Assembly: GCA_026418415.1 (NCBI GenBank)
Contig: JAOABK010000021.1
Coordinates: 1 to 32,062, forward strand
Reading direction: 5' to 3'
Length of the DNA: 32,062 bases
Source: Pseudomonadota bacterium
GTDB taxonomy: Bacteria; CALINM01
Shown here: piece by piece, positions 1 through 6,903 of the stretch
Numbering within the stretch: the stretch's first letter is position 1
Layout: each line of letters starts with the position of its first letter
Program-made: the position numbers and the translations under genes
The notes under the pieces: model-generated
Databases searched by the model: none
The model's input: the letters and a program-made list of their open reading frames with translations, nothing else
Told to the model about the DNA's origin: nothing

Positions 1-270
1 GAACTAAAACACTTCATTGAACGCATCTATGTAGTTTATAATGATAAAGAAATAATAACCGAAAAAGATTTGTTTAATGAATTGACTTGTTTTTCAATAA
101 ACGAAGACGAATTAGAAGATAAAATTTCACCTTTTAGAATAAGTGAATATGAAATTATTAAATCCACTTTAGCTAAAACAAATAATGATATTCTCAAAGC
201 TTCTGAAATATTAAGAATTTCAAGAAGTACACTTTATAGAAAGATAAAAAAATACAATTTAATAAGTTAG
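1..270 (+). CDS. sigma-54-dependent (NtrC-type) transcriptional regulator, C-terminal fragment
   Basis: The reading frame is open from base 1 to the TAG at 268-270, so the gene begins outside the window; the first in-frame ATG (base 70) is internal. The 89 visible residues start with the end of an AAA+ sigma-54 activator domain (ELKHFIERIYVV..., the usual 'L.N.IER' region). They finish with a Fis-type helix-turn-helix of the form ALxxTNxDxxKAxxxLxxSRxTLYRKIKKY. Proteins of this family bind upstream DNA and remodel sigma-54 RNA polymerase by ATP hydrolysis. The sensory or receiver domain and the Walker motifs are not visible, so the signal is unknown. It converges with the moaD-like gene with only 3 bp between the stop codons and no terminator between them. 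Family assignment is confident; the target is not known. Confidence 0.85.
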   Translation, partial: ELKHFIERIYVVYNDKEIITEKDLFNELTCFSINEDELEDKISPFRISEYEIIKSTLAKTNNDILKASEILRISRSTLYRKIKKYNLIS

Positions 271-273
271 CTT

Positions 274-513
274 TCAACCACCTGCAATTGGAGGAAATAA
301 ACTTACAAAATCTCCATCTTCTAATTTTTTTTGCAAATCATTACAAATGAAACCATTAACTACTATAATTAATGGTTTCCCTGATAGTGATAAAAGATTA
401 ATTAAGTTTTCAATAGTATAATCTTTTTCCAAAGTAATCCAGTATTCTCCAACATTTTCTTGATGTTTAAACGGCAACTTCAACCCTCCAAATAATTTAA
501 CCTTTATCCTCAT
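274..513 (-). CDS. MoaD/ThiS-family ubiquitin-like sulfur carrier protein
   Basis: A 79-residue protein with the beta-grasp start typical of MoaD (MRIKVKLFGGLK) and the C-terminal tail PPIAGG. The terminal Gly-Gly is what an E1-like enzyme adenylates and thiocarboxylates to donate sulfur during molybdopterin/tungstopterin synthesis. It lies just downstream of the AOR gene; MoaD-like genes often accompany AOR genes because AOR holds a bis-tungstopterin cofactor. No MoaE is present in the window. The start is set by homology: upstream of the ATG I see no convincing Shine-Dalgarno sequence but a GC-rich hairpin (525-548). Low GC like most neighbours but unlike the adjoining AOR gene. It could equally be a ThiS-like carrier; the AOR context favours pterin cofactor synthesis. 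Confidence 0.8.
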   Translation of the reverse strand: MRIKVKLFGGLKLPFKHQENVGEYWITLEKDYTIENLINLLSLSGKPLIIVVNGFICNDLQKKLEDGDFVSLFPPIAGG

Positions 514-524
514 ATGAACAAATA

Positions 525-548
525 AAGGCCTGCACTTAAGCAGGCCTT
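525..548 (-). terminator. 9-bp perfect hairpin between AOR and the moaD-like gene
   Basis: AAGGCCTGC / GCAGGCCTT with a 6-nt loop, followed on the minus strand by TATTTGTT, a poor U tract. It could be an inefficient intrinsic terminator or a processing/stability element separating AOR from the moaD-like gene, which begins only 11 nt after the stem. Confidence 0.5.
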
Positions 549-555
549 CTAAAAT

Positions 556-2289
556 TTACCAATCGAATACTTTATCTAAATCTTCATCTTTTACCATAAA
601 TACCTTATTGTGAGGTGGTAATGGATCTTTATAGAAAAACATTGGCAGTCTATCTTTCTTCGACGTAAATCCCGCTCTTATATTAAAGTCTCTCTCCATC
701 TTCAAAATCCTCTTGCCATACTCAACCACATCACTCTCTTTCATGTTCCAACCATAAAAAGAATTTATCAAGTCCAAAAGAGCTTGGTATGTCTCAGGCT
801 GATCCATCATTGCCATCGCAACAAATAAACACATACCTGTAGAATCTATAAACGCTGTTGCAATCTGTAAAGATCTCGAAAGCTCAATCTGACCCTCTGG
901 CTTTAGTGGATCTACGAATCCACCAGATTTTAAAACATTTGTAGCTATTGAATACCCAGCAGTATGATCCGCTCCCATCGGACTCGTAGCATAAGTAACC
1001 CCTATTCCCTGAACCGCCCTCGGATCATAGGCTGGAAGCCCCTGACCCTTTACCACCGGCACTTTATCTACACCAAAGGCCCTGCCTGTATATTCCGCCC
1101 CATTGCCTATTATCCTACCCATCGGGTTCCCTACTCTTATCTCCTTGAGTAAACTTATCGCTGAATCAGCATCTCCCCACTTTATTAGCCCAGCTTCCAT
1201 CAACACCCCTATCGCTACCCCCATCTCTATGGTATCTAACCCTATATCATCACACAAAAAATCCATCATCGCTATCTTGTCAAGATCATCTATACCACAA
1301 TTGCCACCAAATGCCCAAACAGTCTCATACTCCGGCTGTTTTGTTAAATAATGACCATCTTTATCATGGTATATGCCAGAACACCTTATCACACATCCCC
1401 TATGACATCCATGGGTAGGATTGCCACCCCTCTCTTTCTCTATCTCAGCTTCCACTTCACCACTTATCCTCCTCGCACCAGCAAATTGCCCCTCCCTAAA
1501 ATTGTATGTAGGATAGGCTCCAACCTCATTTATTATATTCGTTAGCACATTGGTACCATATGCAGGTAACCCCTGACCCGTCACAGGATGTCTCTGTAAA
1601 CCCAAAACAAATCTCCTATTCGCATCCCTAAAACCCTCAGGATCCCTCGGCTCTAATGCCTTCGTCTCCGACTCATCTATTATTATAGCCTTCACCCCCT
1701 TCGACCCCATAACAGCTCCTACTCCACCCCTGCCACAATGCCTCGTGGGTCTTAACTCCATATCCGTACATGCAACAGAAGCACCTGAAAGTCTCATCTC
1801 CCCAGCTGGACCTACTGACATCACTGCTATCTTATCCCCATAATCCTTCCTCAACCTCTCTATAAGCTCATAATTGGTTAACATCTTCAAAGAATTGTCC
1901 TTTACCACCCTCACCCCACTCTTGCTCACCTCTATCTTGTATAAATCACCACCCCTTGGCTTACCCTCTATCACTACCGCACCTATACCAAGCCTCGCCA
2001 ACGCCTGACCAGGCTGTCCACCAGCATTAGACTCCTTTATACCCCCAGTTAGTGGACTCTTACAACCCACTGAAAGCCTGCCAGACATCGCAGAAGCAGT
2101 ACCACCAAGTAATCCAGGCGCTATCACAAACTTGTTCTCCTCCCCCAAGGGATGACATAAGGGCTCTACCTCACTCGAAACTATACCAGATGTTAATCCC
2201 CTACCTCCTAATCCCTCATACCTACCCATAGCCTCCTCAACTACCTCTGGTACATCCTTGCTCATATTAATCCTAATTATCTTCTTCAT
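556..2289 (-). CDS. aor: tungsten-type aldehyde:ferredoxin oxidoreductase
   Basis: 577 residues, close to the normal length of the AOR family, which oxidises aldehydes to carboxylates with ferredoxin using a tungstobispterin and one [4Fe-4S] cluster in the cytoplasm. The N-terminal pterin-binding domain runs to about residue 205 (RGGVGAVMGSKG near 187-198). Cluster ligands are probably C295, C299 and C303 plus C487 in DSTGMCLF; H442 (GADHTAGY) and the acidic PEYET stretch (319-323) lie where the W-site residues are expected. The start is well supported by AAGGAGGT eight bases upstream. It follows the radical SAM gene by 28 bp and precedes the moaD-like gene. Two oddities: the first three Cys are spaced CX3CX3C rather than the CX2CX3C of Pyrococcus furiosus AOR, and GC is near 50% in sampled stretches, against about 27% in a neighbouring one. 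Substrate unknown; a relative acting on another carbonyl substrate is possible. Confidence 0.93.
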   Translation of the reverse strand: MKKIIRINMSKDVPEVVEEAMGRYEGLGGRGLTSGIVSSEVEPLCHPLGEENKFVIAPGLLGGTASAMSGRLSVGCKSPLTGGIKESNAGGQPGQALARLGIGAVVIEGKPRGGDLYKIEVSKSGVRVVKDNSLKMLTNYELIERLRKDYGDKIAVMSVGPAGEMRLSGASVACTDMELRPTRHCGRGGVGAVMGSKGVKAIIIDESETKALEPRDPEGFRDANRRFVLGLQRHPVTGQGLPAYGTNVLTNIINEVGAYPTYNFREGQFAGARRISGEVEAEIEKERGGNPTHGCHRGCVIRCSGIYHDKDGHYLTKQPEYETVWAFGGNCGIDDLDKIAMMDFLCDDIGLDTIEMGVAIGVLMEAGLIKWGDADSAISLLKEIRVGNPMGRIIGNGAEYTGRAFGVDKVPVVKGQGLPAYDPRAVQGIGVTYATSPMGADHTAGYSIATNVLKSGGFVDPLKPEGQIELSRSLQIATAFIDSTGMCLFVAMAMMDQPETYQALLDLINSFYGWNMKESDVVEYGKRILKMERDFNIRAGFTSKKDRLPMFFYKDPLPPHNKVFMVKDEDLDKVFDW

Positions 2290-2317
2290 AAGCCTACCTC
2301 CTTACTGCTGTTTTTTT

Positions 2318-3583
2318 TTAAATTAAACAATAAAAAAGATCTCCACACCAAAGACATGCACCACAGGGGATTTCATTAGAATAACAATCATACATAAAAT
2401 CCTCAAGCTCCATTAAATCACACAAAGCAAAATTACAATCATAACAGTAGGGGAACTCATATTTTAGAACGGTCTCACGAAATTTCTTATAAACTCGATC
2501 ATTGTAGATGTCCAGTGGATTTTTTAAATTAATATTACCAAAACTTAATTTTCTAACTGATTTTTTTAGTCCGCCAATATAACAATTAAAACTATGCCAG
2601 AGAAAGTAGCAGGGCGATACATCTCCATCGACAGATATAAACATACACCCCTTTTCTATAAAATCGCAAGCTCTTTTGCTTCTTGGATGAACACCCGGTA
2701 ATTTTACAGCAATACCATTCCTTAAAGAAATATCTTTTACTTCTTCTAAAACTTCCTGAACTGTAAGTAAAAAAAAGTTATCCCTTTCCATCAATTTTTT
2801 AAGATTTAGAGTAAGTCCTTTACTTTCACTTTCATTATACATTTCCTTATAAATTTCATATACTTCTCTATTAAAACCAACATTCTCTCCCGCCATCTTT
2901 TTTGATAATTCTATCCAATCTAATAGATTATATCCCTTATCTTTTAATACCTTTGACCATTTATTAAAAATATTTACAGAGTCTTCATTATTAGTATCAA
3001 AGGCAACTTTTTGAGATAGATATTGAGAATAGGGTATTAAATGGGAAACTATTAGGTAATCAATCTTTAGGCTTATAAGTACATTCAATATTTGAATAAG
3101 CTCGTCTAAATTTTCTTTTGATAAAACAACCTCTACCCCGAATTTAAAATTTCCATAATCTTTTTTCAGGCTTGATAAAACATGAAGAGCTTCTTTAGCA
3201 TTTTCAAGACTGTGACAGTTAAGCCCACCCTCTATCCTATCAACAGAAAGACAAAAGTTTTTTAGTCCCGATTCAATAAGTTTTCTCGCATTATCTTTTT
3301 TTAAAAGAAACCCATTAGTTTGAACACTTATATCAGATTTTTTTGGCATCCTATCTTTAGCAAATTTAACAAATTCATTAATATAGGGATGTAATAGTGG
3401 CTCTCCAAAACCAGAAAAAACAAGGCTCTCTAAATGGGGAAAAATCTCCGATAGATTTTTGAAGGTATCAAAAGATAAAAACGATTTGTCTTTGATATTG
3501 ACATCCTGTTGAATAAAGCAAATATCACATTTAAGATTGCAGATATTAGAAAGCTCAACAATTAGTCTTTTACAAACTTCCAT
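2318..3583 (-). CDS. radical SAM/SPASM protein, probable AOR (tungsten-enzyme) maturase
   Basis: 421 residues. The radical SAM motif CX3CX2C is at C15, C19 and C22 and holds the SAM-binding [4Fe-4S] cluster; the GFGEP motif follows near residue 60. The C-terminal third has a SPASM-like region (CDFIEKGCMFISVDGDVSPC, about 306-325) and a Cys-rich tail (C380, C383, C388, C400, C407, C410, C413, C419), enough ligands for auxiliary clusters. Radical SAM/SPASM proteins beside AOR-family genes are commonly annotated as maturases of tungsten-cofactor oxidoreductases. I assign this one on architecture plus its position 28 bp upstream of AOR; peptide or cofactor modification is not shown by the sequence. 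The start codon has only a weak AAGAG immediately upstream. Low GC, unlike AOR. Alternative: a generic SPASM peptide-modifying enzyme, but no small precursor peptide gene is visible nearby. Confidence 0.8.
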   Translation of the reverse strand: MEVCKRLIVELSNICNLKCDICFIQQDVNIKDKSFLSFDTFKNLSEIFPHLESLVFSGFGEPLLHPYINEFVKFAKDRMPKKSDISVQTNGFLLKKDNARKLIESGLKNFCLSVDRIEGGLNCHSLENAKEALHVLSSLKKDYGNFKFGVEVVLSKENLDELIQILNVLISLKIDYLIVSHLIPYSQYLSQKVAFDTNNEDSVNIFNKWSKVLKDKGYNLLDWIELSKKMAGENVGFNREVYEIYKEMYNESESKGLTLNLKKLMERDNFFLLTVQEVLEEVKDISLRNGIAVKLPGVHPRSKRACDFIEKGCMFISVDGDVSPCYFLWHSFNCYIGGLKKSVRKLSFGNINLKNPLDIYNDRVYKKFRETVLKYEFPYCYDCNFALCDLMELEDFMYDCYSNEIPCGACLWCGDLFYCLI

Positions 3584-3644
3584 CTCTTAAAATTTATCAT
3601 ACATTATGGGAAAAGCAATATATTATTTGGAATAGAATTTTAGA

Positions 3645-4106
3645 TTATATTTGTAAAAATTTTCCTGATATTCCACCTTGAATTTTAAAAAAAATATCTG
3701 TTTTATCTTGTAAAATCATTCTTAATTCTTCAAACTCCTGTTTTTCAATCAACATTCTAATGTGCCTTAGTCCATGATAGAGAACATTTTCCAGAGAAAT
3801 TGATTCAGGACGCGGTTTCAAAAGAGAAATCGATTTTGCTTCTTCGAAAAAAGACAGTTTTTTATAATTATTATAACAAGGTTTACAATCATTTGTTAAA
3901 ACAAGATATGTAACAATTATCATATTATTCTCATAACGCCAACTTGTAGAATGAATAAAAAAAGGTGTCATTTGCATAGACTTTACCCTTTTAAAAACAA
4001 TCCCGTCAGGATCATTATCTAATTTTTCAAAAGAGAGCAATTCTCTCAGATATGATATTTCTTTTTTACAGCAAAAAAATACATAAAATATTTCTAACCC
4101 TATCAT
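3645..4106 (-). CDS. conserved-looking small protein of unknown function, coupled to ABC importer
   Basis: 153 residues, no signal peptide and no clear membrane span; I do not recognise a named family. The start overlaps the stop of the ABC ATPase by ATGA, so it is probably translationally coupled to the importer and likely works with it. Visible marks: Cys pair C12-C13, a motif HSTSWRY at about 52-58 followed by a beta-like IIVTYLVL, a CXXC at C74/C77, and an HGLRHIRML helix at 111-119 with two histidines. The HSTSWR...TYL and HGLRH pattern gives the impression of a conserved uncharacterised family rather than a random ORF. His and Cys residues could bind metal, which would suit the surroundings, but this is inference only. 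Codon use and GC match the importer genes. Confidence 0.7.
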   Translation of the reverse strand: MIGLEIFYVFFCCKKEISYLRELLSFEKLDNDPDGIVFKRVKSMQMTPFFIHSTSWRYENNMIIVTYLVLTNDCKPCYNNYKKLSFFEEAKSISLLKPRPESISLENVLYHGLRHIRMLIEKQEFEELRMILQDKTDIFFKIQGGISGKFLQI

Positions 4107-4849
4107 ACATCAGGTAAAATATATTTTTTGTTCTCAAAAATTATCTTAAAAGGAACCTCAAATATTGATTCTAAAAAACTATTATCAACATTATTTTTAT
4201 CTTTTTTAATCACTTCTCCTTTTTTTATGAATAGAATCTCATCGGAGAATAAAAATGCCATGCCTATTTCATGTATAACTGAAATTATTGTTATACCCTC
4301 AGATACAAGCCCTTTTAAAATATTTAGAATCTTAATTTGATTCTTTAAATCTAAATTTGTTAAAGGTTCATCAAGTACTATTATTTTAGGTGACTGAGCA
4401 ATTACCCTGGCAAGAAGAACAAGTTTTTGTTCACCTCCAGATAAATCTGTATATTTTCTTTCCTTAAAATTTTCAATATTTAATCTTTCTAAAGCATAAT
4501 GGGCGACTTTTATGTCATTTTTGCTTGGATAAAACCTAAAATAGGGCATTCTACCAGTAACTACAACATCAATTACTTTATAGGGATAAATGGGGTTATG
4601 AAATTGAGGTAAATAACCTATAAGCTTAGCAAGATCTCTTAAGGAATAATTTTTCAGATTATGCTCATTGACGAATATTTGTCCACTATAGTTTTTTAGT
4701 TGCCCAGAGAGAATTTTTAAAAGGGTTGATTTTCCGCTCCCATTTTTTCCAAGGATACAAGTTAATTTCCCCTTCTCTATGTCGCAGTTTATGTTTTTGA
4801 AAACTATATTATTATCATAGGAAAAACACAAACCTTTAATAACTATCAT
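4103..4849 (-). CDS. FecE/BtuD-type ABC transporter ATP-binding protein
   Basis: 248 residues, cytoplasmic ATPase of a type II (FecBCD/BtuCDF-like) importer. Walker A GKNGSGKST at 34-42, Q-loop at Q82, signature LSGGEQ at 136-141, Walker B IIVLDEP ending at D160/E161, and the switch histidine H193 are all present, so the ATPase looks functional. It starts 2 bp after the permease stop and overlaps the downstream unknown gene by 4 bp. The family imports iron-siderophores, haem, cobalamin and also molybdate/tungstate (the Haemophilus influenzae MolBCA type), so the substrate cannot be read from this subunit. The downstream AOR genes make a tungsten/molybdenum substrate worth testing. Confidence 0.93.
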   Translation of the reverse strand: MIVIKGLCFSYDNNIVFKNINCDIEKGKLTCILGKNGSGKSTLLKILSGQLKNYSGQIFVNEHNLKNYSLRDLAKLIGYLPQFHNPIYPYKVIDVVVTGRMPYFRFYPSKNDIKVAHYALERLNIENFKERKYTDLSGGEQKLVLLARVIAQSPKIIVLDEPLTNLDLKNQIKILNILKGLVSEGITIISVIHEIGMAFLFSDEILFIKKGEVIKKDKNNVDNSFLESIFEVPFKIIFENKKYILPDV

Positions 4850-4851
4850 AA

Positions 4852-5853
4852 TTAATCCCTTAACACATTATCAATTCTGGTCTTAAGAACATAAACAAAA
4901 AAAGGTGTTCCAATAAGCGTTGTAAAAACTCCTACCGGTAATTCATATTCGAATAAAGATCTTGAAAAGGTATCCACAATAACCAAAAAATTACCACCTA
5001 TTAAAAAACTAAATGGTATAACCTTTCTATTATCAGGACCTACAAACATTCTTACAAGATGGGGTATAATAAGTCCAATCATACCTATAATTCCAGAAAC
5101 TGATATTGCAGATGTAGCAATTAATGCAGTGGGAAATAAAACAAAAATTTTTTCTAAATTAGGATTTAAGCCTACCGCTTTAGACTCAGCTTCACCAAAA
5201 GACAGAACATTCAATCTAAAACTAAATAATAAAAGCCAGATAGATCCTATCAAAATTTGGATGTAAACCATTTTAACTTTCTCAAAATTAGCTGTATGAA
5301 GGTTCCCCATTAGCCAGTGAATTATGGTTTGTAGTTTAAAGGGATCAACAATAAACTGTAAAATTGTAAGAAGCGAAGTAAAGAAACCAGAAACAATAAC
5401 ACCAGATAAAATAAATTCTGTAATAGATCCCCTACCACCAAGCCTTGCAACTAAAAATGTTAAGGTTGTTGCTAATATACCAAAGCAAAAAGATGAGAGT
5501 TGTACATTTAAAAAGGGAAAAGCAACCGCTAAAGCAGCACCGAATGCTGAACCTGAAGTTAACCCAATTACATCTGGAGAAATTAATGGGTTTCTAAAAA
5601 GAGATTGTAATACTGCTCCTGAAATACTAAGTGCTGAACCAACAAGAAAAGAGAGTAAAACCCTTGGAACACGTACTTCTAAAACAATGCTTCTTATTAA
5701 TTCTAAATTATTATCATTCAATGTATTCTGGTTAAAGATTAAAATAATTTCTTTAAAACTTAAAATTTTCGTTGGGCCTATAGATATTGAAAAAAAAATA
5801 AATACTATAGTTAAAGAAATAATTAAAATAAGTCCCTTTAATCTCATAATCAT
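4852..5853 (-). CDS. FecCD/BtuC-type ABC transporter permease
   Basis: 333 residues, almost entirely hydrophobic, with the length and pattern of a FecCD permease (about 10 membrane helices). Family signatures visible: RVPRVLLSFLVGSALSISGAV near the N-terminus, the FRNPLISPDVIGLTSGSAFGA segment, and the coupling-helix region LGGRGSITEFILSG. It ends with the typical VGVFTTLIGTPFFVYVL. It forms the inner-membrane channel, probably as a homodimer with two copies of the ATPase. The start overlaps the stop of the substrate-binding protein gene by one base (TAATG), so the importer genes are translationally coupled. Substrate unresolved. Confidence 0.93.
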   Translation of the reverse strand: MIMRLKGLILIISLTIVFIFFSISIGPTKILSFKEIILIFNQNTLNDNNLELIRSIVLEVRVPRVLLSFLVGSALSISGAVLQSLFRNPLISPDVIGLTSGSAFGAALAVAFPFLNVQLSSFCFGILATTLTFLVARLGGRGSITEFILSGVIVSGFFTSLLTILQFIVDPFKLQTIIHWLMGNLHTANFEKVKMVYIQILIGSIWLLLFSFRLNVLSFGEAESKAVGLNPNLEKIFVLFPTALIATSAISVSGIIGMIGLIIPHLVRMFVGPDNRKVIPFSFLIGGNFLVIVDTFSRSLFEYELPVGVFTTLIGTPFFVYVLKTRIDNVLRD

Positions 5854-6821
5854 TAAAGCTCTTTGTTATAAAAGTATTTCATCAATCTTTTTAGTTCTCT
5901 TTTCAAATCATATGTAAATTTATCAGGATAAAGATAATGAGATATTGCTCTTGTAGCATAAACATATTTTAACGTCCACATATCATAGTGAAAAATATTC
6001 TCATACTCATATACCTTTTTGTCCTTTATCGCATTTATTCCTTGAAGCAAGGGTTCCTTTAAAATATCCTCTGGATCTTTTTTCTCATTGAACCACATAA
6101 TAATTGCATCGGGATTCCATTCTCTTAGTTTTTCTGCATTAACTACTATATGTTCTTTATATATATCTTTACAAACATTTATTCCACCAGCAATCTCTAT
6201 AATTTCATTAACTATACTATCTCCACAGGAAGTATTAAAAATACTTTGAGCCCACATAAAATAAACCCTTTTTTTGTTTTTTATATCCTTTGTCATATTT
6301 TCTATTTTCTTTATTTCTTCTTTAGAAAAACGGACTAATCCTTCTGCTTTTTTTTCTTTTCCAAAGATTTTACCAAAATCTATTATTTCCTTATAAACAT
6401 CGTCAATCTTCCTGATAAAAACTCCATAAACCGGTATATTATGTTTTTCCAGTATATCAATTACATCTTTTTGTTCACTCCAGATAATGACTATATCTGG
6501 CTTAAGAGCAATAATGCTCTCAATATTTGCAAAATCCCAATTTCCAGGAGCTGGAATTTTTTTACTTTTTATTCTCCCATCAAGAAGTGAATAAAAATTA
6601 AACACATTTCCCGTATATACATTTGTAGAGATCCCTACAATTTTATCTTGTGCTCCAAGCATAAAAATTCCACTCAATGCACTTTCGATAAGACAAACTA
6701 CCCTTTCTACTGGTTTTTTCAAAACAATCTCTTTGCCCCGAAAATCACTTATTCTTATCTCGTTAGCATATAAATTTACATGAGTTAGTAAGAAGAATAT
6801 GACAAAGATAATTTTTTTCAT
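5853..6821 (-). CDS. periplasmic substrate-binding protein (BtuF/FepB-like) of the ABC importer
   Basis: 322 residues with a Sec signal peptide (MKKIIFVIFFLLTHVNLYA, cleavage about residue 19). The mature part has the two-lobe, single-helix-hinge type III binding-protein pattern: RISDFRGKEIVLKKPVERVV, WDFANIESIIALKPDIVI, and a C-terminal lobe with REWNPDAIIMWF. It delivers ligand from the periplasm to the permease. Met/Trp/Tyr-rich stretches in the second lobe (YFMWAQSIF, DMWTLKYVYA) may line the pocket but do not identify the ligand. Shine-Dalgarno AAGGAG lies before the ATG. It sits behind a 32-bp perfect palindrome that separates it from the receptor gene. Alternatives are an Fe-siderophore, cobalamin or oxyanion-chelate binder. 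Confidence 0.88.
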   Translation of the reverse strand: MKKIIFVIFFLLTHVNLYANEIRISDFRGKEIVLKKPVERVVCLIESALSGIFMLGAQDKIVGISTNVYTGNVFNFYSLLDGRIKSKKIPAPGNWDFANIESIIALKPDIVIIWSEQKDVIDILEKHNIPVYGVFIRKIDDVYKEIIDFGKIFGKEKKAEGLVRFSKEEIKKIENMTKDIKNKKRVYFMWAQSIFNTSCGDSIVNEIIEIAGGINVCKDIYKEHIVVNAEKLREWNPDAIIMWFNEKKDPEDILKEPLLQGINAIKDKKVYEYENIFHYDMWTLKYVYATRAISHYLYPDKFTYDLKRELKRLMKYFYNKEL

Positions 6822-6840
6822 ATAGACTCCTTAAATATAC

Positions 6841-6872
6841 GGCTCAAAGGGTTAAATTTAACCCTTTGAGCC
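6841..6872 (-). repeat. 32-bp perfect palindrome between receptor and binding-protein genes
   Basis: Two 16-base arms (GGCTCAAAGGGTTAAA and its complement) meet with no spacer. The transcript would form a strong hairpin right after the receptor gene, but the following RNA (GUAUAUUUAAGGAG) lacks a U run, so it looks like an mRNA end-protecting or processing element, or a weak terminator, rather than a classical one. Confidence 0.75.
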
Positions 6873-6903
6873 AATTGGGAGGGTAAAATATGATTAACAA
6901 ACA

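Noticed and set aside
70-270. Stand-alone 66-aa Fis-like protein
   Set aside because: The frame is open upstream to base 1 with sigma-54 activator sequence, so this is the tail of a larger gene.
5324-5917. 197-codon plus-strand open frame
   Set aside because: Antisense to the FecCD permease and the end of the binding-protein gene; Lys/Thr/Ile-rich shadow with no family features.
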